Of a stretch of DNA of 44,263 nucleotides, positions 37,743 to 44,263 are shown in pieces. Numbering within the stretch: the first letter of the stretch is position 1; each line of letters starts with the position of its first letter. A model generated the notes under the pieces. That model was not told the origin of the DNA and ran no database searches. It worked only from the letters and a program-made list of their open reading frames with translations. Both the position numbers and the translations under genes were made by a program. The stretch comes from Candidatus Woesearchaeota archaeon (lineage in GTDB: Archaea; Nanobdellota; Nanobdellia; SCGC-AAA011-G17; ARS1403), in the NCBI GenBank assembly GCA_018302705.1, contig JAGVZI010000006.1, positions 1 through 44,263 on the forward strand, given 5' to 3'.

Positions 37743-39591
37743 TTAATATTCCCCCAATATCGATATCTAAAGGTCTAGGTAAGTGTTCTTTACCAACTAT
37801 CCAATGCCTTATTGTTGGTTGGGAGACATTCAACTCTCTGGATATTTCACTATAATTCATGCCTTCTTTGAATAATTTTTTTGCCTTTTCAAACTTAATC
37901 TTTTGTTTGTTGAATCTTCTCAACTTTAAATTTGCTTCTTCTACTGTAATTTCTAAGGATTTCTTCTTTTCAGTATTGAATTTATATTTGATTATCTTCG
38001 AGAAATTTATGACATCTAGAATTGATGTGTAAATAGGAAATCTTGAGAAATATGTTATTTTTCCATCTCTTTTTCTTATATTGCTTGGCTTGGGGGTTTC
38101 TACTTCTCCACACCTTATGTTGAATCCTTCTAGTAATCCCTTTATTGAATTTAAAAATTCTATTAGATTGTCTTGGTATCCTCTATCTTTACACATTCCG
38201 AAACTAACAACCGGTATCTCTATCTTATTTTTTAATTTATTTAATTTGACGCTGTGTTTCTGATTTTCACATTCTAATAATCCTTCTAGAAATTCAAGTT
38301 TTATTTCATCATCACCTTTTGTTATCCATAATGGAATTGTGATTCTCTGTAATACTTTCTCTCCTTTAGGTAACCCTTTTCCATATAGAAATCTAACGAA
38401 TGTACTATTTTTAATGTATAATATCCAAGATTTATTTCCTATAATTTTTCTTGGTATTTTGTTTTTTATCTTTGTTATTTCTCCTGTACTCTTATTCTCT
38501 TCAATTCGTATTTTTATCTTTGGGATTTTTTTACTAATATATCTCTTAATTTTTTCTAAATCCTTTTTATTTCCACATAGGAAATAGTAGCTTAGTCTGT
38601 TACTTATTCCTCCATCTCCAAAACCCCATCCTATTATTCTTGACAATGTTTTCTTATCCATTTTATGTAAGCCATACTTATGAATATTTAATAAGGTTCT
38701 AATCCCGTCTGGATAACTTCCTTTTTGCCAGGAATAAAATTCGTGACGATTTATCCCTTTATCGAATGTAGACCACTGTTTTTTGTAACCTTTTAATAAT
38801 TCTAAATAACCTTTTGTGTTTCCTCTGTTATACGTATCTATTATTTTTTTTATTTCTTCCATCCTTAGGTATCTTTCCAGTTCTTTAATTATTTTGCTTG
38901 TTCTTTCTAAATGCTCATTGAACTTTTTTATTCTTAGTTTATACGAGTATCTTGTTTTGTATGTCTGCTCTAAGGGTTTATTTTTTGAGACTAGAATAAG
39001 ATTTTCCATAATTTTTGGTGGTTTCTCCCTCCATTTGCATGGATCTGATTCTACTCTGTTGCATAAATACATTATCCACCTATTCTTTACTTTAAACCCT
39101 TTTTTTATTTCTTTTAGAATTAGGAAATCTCTGACTCTTTTGAGATCATTATTAGACAAATTTCTTAATACTTCTATTATTTTCTCTTTATTATTTATTT
39201 CAAAATGTTTCTTTAATAGTTCATATATTCCTTCTTCATTGGACAATTCTCCCTTTAATTTTGTAAATTTCTCGAAGAAATTATGGTGTCTATTAAATAA
39301 TAAACAAGGAAATCCTTCTTTTTCCCATAATCTTCTTGTTGAAGGAGGAATTTTTAGAAATTTTTCCAGATTCTTTTTTTGTGAATACTTTTCTTTTAAA
39401 GTAAGCCACAGAAAACTTTTGTTAATTCCAAGTTTTCTCTTTTCATCTAATTTTCCATAAAGAGTATACATACTTTGTCTTGTTAATTCATCTGTTTTTT
39501 TCACCCTAATTCTATCTATTAAAATGCTAAAATCCCCATAATCCAATTTTGTTTTTGGATTTTTCAAGATTGTTTCTTTTATCGATTTCAT
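37735..39591 (-). CDS. Free-standing LAGLIDADG-type protein with C-terminal HTH
   Basis: LAGLIDADG-like LSRIIGWGFGDGGI and FLEGLLECEN; C-terminal HTH GMNYSEISRELNVSQPTIRHWIVGK; 8-nt overlap with gatB start. Confidence 0.75.
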   Translation of the reverse strand: MKSIKETILKNPKTKLDYGDFSILIDRIRVKKTDELTRQSMYTLYGKLDEKRKLGINKSFLWLTLKEKYSQKKNLEKFLKIPPSTRRLWEKEGFPCLLFNRHHNFFEKFTKLKGELSNEEGIYELLKKHFEINNKEKIIEVLRNLSNNDLKRVRDFLILKEIKKGFKVKNRWIMYLCNRVESDPCKWREKPPKIMENLILVSKNKPLEQTYKTRYSYKLRIKKFNEHLERTSKIIKELERYLRMEEIKKIIDTYNRGNTKGYLELLKGYKKQWSTFDKGINRHEFYSWQKGSYPDGIRTLLNIHKYGLHKMDKKTLSRIIGWGFGDGGISNRLSYYFLCGNKKDLEKIKRYISKKIPKIKIRIEENKSTGEITKIKNKIPRKIIGNKSWILYIKNSTFVRFLYGKGLPKGEKVLQRITIPLWITKGDDEIKLEFLEGLLECENQKHSVKLNKLKNKIEIPVVSFGMCKDRGYQDNLIEFLNSIKGLLEGFNIRCGEVETPKPSNIRKRDGKITYFSRFPIYTSILDVINFSKIIKYKFNTEKKKSLEITVEEANLKLRRFNKQKIKFEKAKKLFKEGMNYSEISRELNVSQPTIRHWIVGKEHLPRPLDIDIGGILNE

Positions 39592-39647
39592 ACTAATTTT
39601 TGATTGTTTTTTATTTATAAATGCTGTGCGGATGTATGGCAGGTATG

Positions 39648-40097
39648 TCAGTTGAAATTCTGTGAATTTATTTTTAACCTCTCAATATTATCTACGCATA
39701 ACCATGATGACATTAATCCAAAACCTTTCTTATTTATTTCAAAAGGGATTATCTTTTCTGGGGTTCTTAAATATATTAGAATGCAATATTTTTTATCTTT
39801 GAATAAACTAAGAAATCTTTGAATCTTTTCTTTTTTAATTCCAACTTCCGCTCCATACTTCTCTAGTATTTCTTTGACTTTGTTCTTGTTTAAATCTGAA
39901 AATTGTAAAACTTTCCCTACTTTAGTCTTTATTGTAACTGGTTCTCCAGAATTTTTAAAATAAATTGCCTCTCCAGGTTTGATTTTATTCCAAGGGGGAT
40001 ACTTGTTTTTATACCATCTCGATTCTATGGTTTTTTCTCTTGTTAGTATTTTTTCTGTTAAATTCCATCCTTTTTTCATTATTGCTAGATGTTCCAT
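39648..40097 (-). CDS. ASCH-domain protein
   Basis: MEHLAIMKKGWNLTEKILTREKTIESRWYKNKYPPWNKIKPGEAIYFKNSGEPV; ATG 1 nt after the gatA stop. Confidence 0.72.
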   Translation of the reverse strand: MEHLAIMKKGWNLTEKILTREKTIESRWYKNKYPPWNKIKPGEAIYFKNSGEPVTIKTKVGKVLQFSDLNKNKVKEILEKYGAEVGIKKEKIQRFLSLFKDKKYCILIYLRTPEKIIPFEINKKGFGLMSSWLCVDNIERLKINSQNFN

Positions 40098-40098
40098 G

Positions 40099-41445
40099 TT
40101 AACTTCTTTCAATTTCTTCACCTAGTGTTCTTAATTTTTCTTCTTCTAAATGATTAGCTATTAACATAATACCGACGGGCATTTTTTCTTTGAAGCCAGC
40201 GTTAATTGATAAATGCGGAAGACCTGCGAGATTTGGACCGACTGTTAAAATATCCATCATGTAATTTTCTAATGGACTTAGCTTTTTTATCTCGTCAAAC
40301 TTTGGAGCTATTATCGGCATCGTTGGAGAAATTAAGACATCATACTTCTTAAAGGCTTTTTTATACTCGTTGAGGATTAATGTTCTAACTTTCAATGCCT
40401 TGAGATAATATGCATCTCTGAAGCCAGACATTCTTGCGAAAGTGCCTAAGATTATCCTGCGCTTTGCTTCTTTTGAGAAAAACTTGCTGCGGACCTCAGT
40501 GAAGAATTCATTAAAATTTCCTTTTAATGGAAGTGTTTGGCCGTATCTTAAACCGCAGTATTTTGCAAGATTTGTAGATGCTTCTGATAAAGCTATTAAA
40601 TAATAAGCAGGAATTGAGTATTTTTTTATTAATGGGAGGGAGATGATATCGTAATTTTTTATCTTACTTAGGATTACATCTTTTATTTCTTTATCTACTT
40701 CTAATGACTCTTTGATAACTGCTATTTTTTTTATTTTTTTCTCAGGCAGGATTTTTTGGGGCAATGATGTGGAGTCTTTTTCATCATAGCCGGCTATGTG
40801 ATACAAACCTAGGAATGCTTCTGAAACTTTTTTTCCAATCGTTCCTATTTTATCCAATGAGTTTGCATAATCAATCAAACCATATCTCGAAACTAAGCCA
40901 TAAGTCGGGGTTAAACCTGCTACTCCGCAGAAAGATGCCGGGTTTGCTATACTGCCGCCTGTTGATTCTCCCAATGCTAAATGCGGTTGCGTTGTGAATG
41001 CTGTAAATCCCGCTGCTCCACCAGAACTGCCGCCACACGACCTTGTTATGTCATGTGGGTTCCTTGGAATCTTTTTTGTGTTTACTGAGAATCCTCCAAA
41101 TCCAAATTCGTCTTGAGAAGTTTTTCCTATAATAATCGCCCCTTCTTTTTCTAGCTTATTAATTACTGTTGCTGAAAACGGCGGCCTATATTCTTTTAAT
41201 ATTTCTGAGCCTGCTGCTGACTCTATGCCCCTTACACAAATCCCATCTTTAACTGAAACCGGCAGACCGGCTAGTTTTCCCATTGGATCTTTTTCTATTT
41301 TTTCAGCTTGCTCCAATGCATATGATTTTGAGATTGCTGTGAAATGGTTCGGGGAGTTTTTTGCTTCCTGGAGAATTTTTTCTACTGTTTTTACTACTGA
41401 AACTTCTTTTGATTTTACTTTTTCTAAATATTCTTTAGTGTTCAT
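40099..41445 (-). CDS. gatA: Asp/Glu-tRNA amidotransferase subunit A
   Basis: Amidase signature VSVKDGICVRG, SCGGSSGGAAGFTA, GESTGGSIANPASFCG. Confidence 0.96.
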   Translation of the reverse strand: MNTKEYLEKVKSKEVSVVKTVEKILQEAKNSPNHFTAISKSYALEQAEKIEKDPMGKLAGLPVSVKDGICVRGIESAAGSEILKEYRPPFSATVINKLEKEGAIIIGKTSQDEFGFGGFSVNTKKIPRNPHDITRSCGGSSGGAAGFTAFTTQPHLALGESTGGSIANPASFCGVAGLTPTYGLVSRYGLIDYANSLDKIGTIGKKVSEAFLGLYHIAGYDEKDSTSLPQKILPEKKIKKIAVIKESLEVDKEIKDVILSKIKNYDIISLPLIKKYSIPAYYLIALSEASTNLAKYCGLRYGQTLPLKGNFNEFFTEVRSKFFSKEAKRRIILGTFARMSGFRDAYYLKALKVRTLILNEYKKAFKKYDVLISPTMPIIAPKFDEIKKLSPLENYMMDILTVGPNLAGLPHLSINAGFKEKMPVGIMLIANHLEEEKLRTLGEEIERS

Positions 41446-41840
41446 TTTTTGTATTTGTTAATTAAAAATATTGAGATTATTATTAATAGCGTAGTTGAGA
41501 TTAGATTATAAGGAGACCAGGAATACCAAAATGAATAAGGGGCTAGAGGTTTGTTAATCAAATCTGCTATATAAAAGGGAGTTGCTGTAATTTGATCGAC
41601 TATTAATCCTAATGCTATTGCTAGAAGATAAAAGGAGTATTTTTGATTTTTAATTGGGAAGTAGATTATTAATAAGATTATCCCTAGAAAGGCATGATGG
41701 AATTTGTCTCCCCATATTATACTGCTTGGTGGAATGAACTTAGGAACAGAGTAAATGAGAAATCGTATTATTAGAATCGTAGCTAGAAAGACTATTATGA
41801 ATTTCTTTTTAGATTGTTTTTGGACCTTTGAAGTAACCAT
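41442..41840 (-). CDS. VanZ-like small membrane protein
   Basis: Four hydrophobic segments, DKFHHAFLG motif; overlaps both gatC end and gatA start. Confidence 0.6.
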   Translation of the reverse strand: MVTSKVQKQSKKKFIIVFLATILIIRFLIYSVPKFIPPSSIIWGDKFHHAFLGIILLIIYFPIKNQKYSFYLLAIALGLIVDQITATPFYIADLINKPLAPYSFWYSWSPYNLISTTLLIIISIFLINKYKK

Positions 41841-42093
41841 CTTGTTTGTGTTTTGTATTTTGTAATGCTTCTTGTTGCGTCAAACCTTTTTCTGTTACAT
41901 CTTCTCTTGTGATATTTTTTATTTCTATAGGATGAAATGTCGGCGGCAAATTGGCTGTTGGGGCTTTTTCTATTTCTGAGAAATATCCCAGGATCTCTTT
42001 TAACTGCGGAAGGAATTCTTTTATTTCTGATTCTCCTAATTCCAACCTTGCATTTCTTGCTACCCTTTCAATCAATGCCTTATCTATTTTCAT
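41809..42093 (-). CDS. gatC: Asp/Glu-tRNA amidotransferase subunit C
   Basis: IDKALIERVARNARLELGESEIKEFLPQLKEIL typical of GatC; next to aspS. Confidence 0.92.
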   Translation of the reverse strand: MKIDKALIERVARNARLELGESEIKEFLPQLKEILGYFSEIEKAPTANLPPTFHPIEIKNITREDVTEKGLTQQEALQNTKHKQDGYFKGPKTI

Positions 42094-43878
42094 TTATTCC
42101 CTCTTCTTTGCGACATCGACTTTTATATGCAGGTCTGATAATTGTTGAGCTGTTGCACCTGATGGCGAGCCATCCATAGGGTTCTGGGCCGCCTTGTTTT
42201 TTGGAAATGCTATTACCTCCCTAATATCACTAATTCCGAGCAGCATTGCAACTATCCTGTCAAAGCCTAATCCCATGCCACCATGCTTCGGACCTCCTGC
42301 TAATGAATACGCATTCAATAAAAATCCGAACTTTTGCTCAGCCTCTTCTTTTTCTATGCCTATAACCTTAAACACTTTTTGCTGCAGATGCGGGTCTGAG
42401 ATGCGAATTGAGCCTGAGCCGATTTCAGTCCCGTTTAATACTATATCAAATAAATTCCCATAGACTTTTGAAGGATCCTTTTCTATGAATTTTTCTGTGT
42501 CTTTGGTTGGGTGAGAGAATATATGGTGTGTTGCATCCCATTTATTTTCTTCTTCATTCCACTCGAATAATGGAAAGCGCGTTACCCAACAGAATTTCAG
42601 CTCATCCTTGTTTATTAAACCCTGTCTTTTTGCCAATTCGATTCTTAAGGATGAGAGGATTTCATTTGCTCTTTTTTGCTTATCTGCTATGAAGAAAACT
42701 GTAGAATCTTTTTCTAATTTTAATCTGCTTATCAATTCTTTTTGAATTTTTTCCGGGAAATATTTTACTATTGACGATTCCAGGATTTTTCCGTCGTATT
42801 TCATATAAGCCAATCCTTTAGCTCCGAGCTCTTTTTGAGAGAAGTCTATCAGGGAATCAATTTCTTTTCTTCCAACTGCTTTTTCAGCCACTAAAACCTT
42901 TACACTTTCTGCTTTTTTGAATATTTCAAAATCTGATTTCTTTGCTATGTCCGTTATTGTTGCCAATTCTAATTCATATCTCAGATCTGGCTTGTCATTT
43001 CCATATCTTTCTATTGACTCTTCGTAATTTAAAACTATGAATTTTTCTTTTATATCCTTGTTGAGAACTTTTTTTACTATGCGCTTCATCAAACTCCCGA
43101 CTAAATTCATAATGTCCTCTTCATTTACAAAAGACATTTCGAAATCCAACTGAGAATGCTCTGGCTGCCTGTCACTTCTTAAATCTTCATCGCGCATGCA
43201 AATTGCCGGTAGCTGGAAATAGCGGTCAATACCAGATATCATTAGAATTTGTTTATACAATTGTGGCGATTGGGGGAGGGCATAAAACTTTCCAGGATTT
43301 ACCCTACTTGGAACAAGATAATCTCGAGCCCCTTCTGGCGTTGGCTTTACAAACATCGGGGTTTGGACCTCTAGGAAATGCTCCTGCTCCATGAACTCCC
43401 GAGCAGCCTGCAAACACCTTTGCCTGAACATTAAATTTTTCTGCATGATCGGCCTGCGCAAGTCTAGGAATCGATATTTCAACCTCAGCTCTTCGCTTGG
43501 GGTAATGCGGTCATCGATTTCAAAAGGGGGCGTGTTTGCTTTAGCAATGGAGGTTAATTTTGAAATAAAAACTTCTATTTCCCCCGTTGATAGATTAGGA
43601 TTTGTCATCCCTTTCTTTCTCTCCTTCACTTTTCCCGTTACCTGAATGCAGTCCTCCCTTCTTAAAGAATCAGCTGCCTTGTGGATATCTTTATTAAATT
43701 CCGGATCAAAGATAATTTGAGTGAAGCCATATCTGTCCCTTAAATCTATGAAGATAATCCCGCCATGGTCTCGTCGAGAATTTACCCAGCCACACAATGT
43801 CACTTCTTCTCCTACATGTTTTTTGGTTAATTCTCCATTTGTATGCGTTCTCATTGAAGTTTTGAGTGTCATTAACAT
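42094..43878 (-). CDS. aspS: Aspartyl-tRNA synthetase, bacterial-type with GAD insertion (start at 43878 or 43854)
   Basis: CGWVNSRRDHGGIIFIDLRDRYG, RQPEHSQLDFEMSF, IREVIAFPKNKAAQNPMDGSPS; ~590 aa. Confidence 0.95.
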   Translation of the reverse strand: MLMTLKTSMRTHTNGELTKKHVGEEVTLCGWVNSRRDHGGIIFIDLRDRYGFTQIIFDPEFNKDIHKAADSLRREDCIQVTGKVKERKKGMTNPNLSTGEIEVFISKLTSIAKANTPPFEIDDRITPSEELRLKYRFLDLRRPIMQKNLMFRQRCLQAAREFMEQEHFLEVQTPMFVKPTPEGARDYLVPSRVNPGKFYALPQSPQLYKQILMISGIDRYFQLPAICMRDEDLRSDRQPEHSQLDFEMSFVNEEDIMNLVGSLMKRIVKKVLNKDIKEKFIVLNYEESIERYGNDKPDLRYELELATITDIAKKSDFEIFKKAESVKVLVAEKAVGRKEIDSLIDFSQKELGAKGLAYMKYDGKILESSIVKYFPEKIQKELISRLKLEKDSTVFFIADKQKRANEILSSLRIELAKRQGLINKDELKFCWVTRFPLFEWNEEENKWDATHHIFSHPTKDTEKFIEKDPSKVYGNLFDIVLNGTEIGSGSIRISDPHLQQKVFKVIGIEKEEAEQKFGFLLNAYSLAGGPKHGGMGLGFDRIVAMLLGISDIREVIAFPKNKAAQNPMDGSPSGATAQQLSDLHIKVDVAKKRE

Positions 43879-43932
43879 ATTGAATAAAAGAGGACTTTTA
43901 AATGTTTTTACTCTGCGGTTTTCCATAAAGTA

Positions 43933-44263
43933 TTATTTATACTTCTCCCATAATAAATGAAAGAAACTTCTGTATATTTCAGCTAATTGTTTGGAATGAA
44001 TTAAGTAACCTACTGGCTTTTCTCCCCAGGTCAACAAAGTTATTTTATCTTTGAAGATTCCCATATTGGGGGGAAGGGGATCTTCAGTGTATTTCATACT
44101 CATAAAATACCTTTTAGTTCTACCTTCAAAATATTCTTTTAATCTTAAGGGAGCTAATCCTTTGGTCCTTAGTCCTTTTTCTTTTCTAATAGGATCGTAT
44201 TTTCTAAAGAAATCTTGAATTTCCTTGTTCATAAATTCTACATCTGCTGAAAAGAAACAATAT
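43933..44263 (-). CDS. C-terminal part of a TrmB-like transcriptional regulator, truncated by window edge
   Basis: Open frame runs to the edge (...FFSADVEFMNKEIQDFFRKYDPIRKEKG...LTWGEKPVGYLIHSKQLAEIYRSFFHLLWE). Confidence 0.55.
   Translation of the reverse strand, partial: YCFFSADVEFMNKEIQDFFRKYDPIRKEKGLRTKGLAPLRLKEYFEGRTKRYFMSMKYTEDPLPPNMGIFKDKITLLTWGEKPVGYLIHSKQLAEIYRSFFHLLWEKYK

Noticed and set aside
38816-39460. 214-aa plus-strand ORF
   Set aside because: Antisense to the LAGLIDADG gene; Phe/Leu/Ser-rich composition typical of shadow ORFs
37735-39591. LAGLIDADG ORF as an intein of GatB
   Set aside because: GatB N-terminus is complete from its own ATG, the frames differ, and no C-terminal HN-C/S/T splice motif is present (ends GGILNE)

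Overview
The window is dense archaeal chromosome. Archaeal-type ribosomal proteins L1, L10/P0, L12/P1 and L15e, TFE, Nre, BRE/TATA promoters and BHB-type tRNA introns all point to Archaea; gene content and small size look DPANN-like, but I cannot assign a lineage without a search. Main content: rpl1-rpl10-rpl12 operon; coiled-coil and VTT membrane proteins; archaeosortase-like protein, PAP2 phosphatase, dolichol-kinase-like protein and a putative S-layer protein; leuS, alaS, proS, aspS; HEPN-MNT pair; TFE; large S8 subtilase with CARDB-like repeats; Nre; PRPP synthase; DHH / transglutaminase / MBL operon; archaellin/pilin-like protein; and an aspS-gatC-gatA-gatB operon carrying a VanZ-like protein, an ASCH protein and a free-standing LAGLIDADG-HTH protein. 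Three tRNA genes were found by hand folding. tRNA-Arg(TCT) carries two short introns with a 7-nt microexon. tRNA-Cys(GCA) carries a T-arm intron. tRNA-Arg(TCG) has none. The most striking unexplained signal is four 12-bp dyads (GTKA-N4-TMAC) phased at exactly 21 bp just upstream of the HEPN-MNT promoter. AspRS, LeuRS and AlaRS all look bacterial-type, whereas ProRS looks archaeal/eukaryotic-type.
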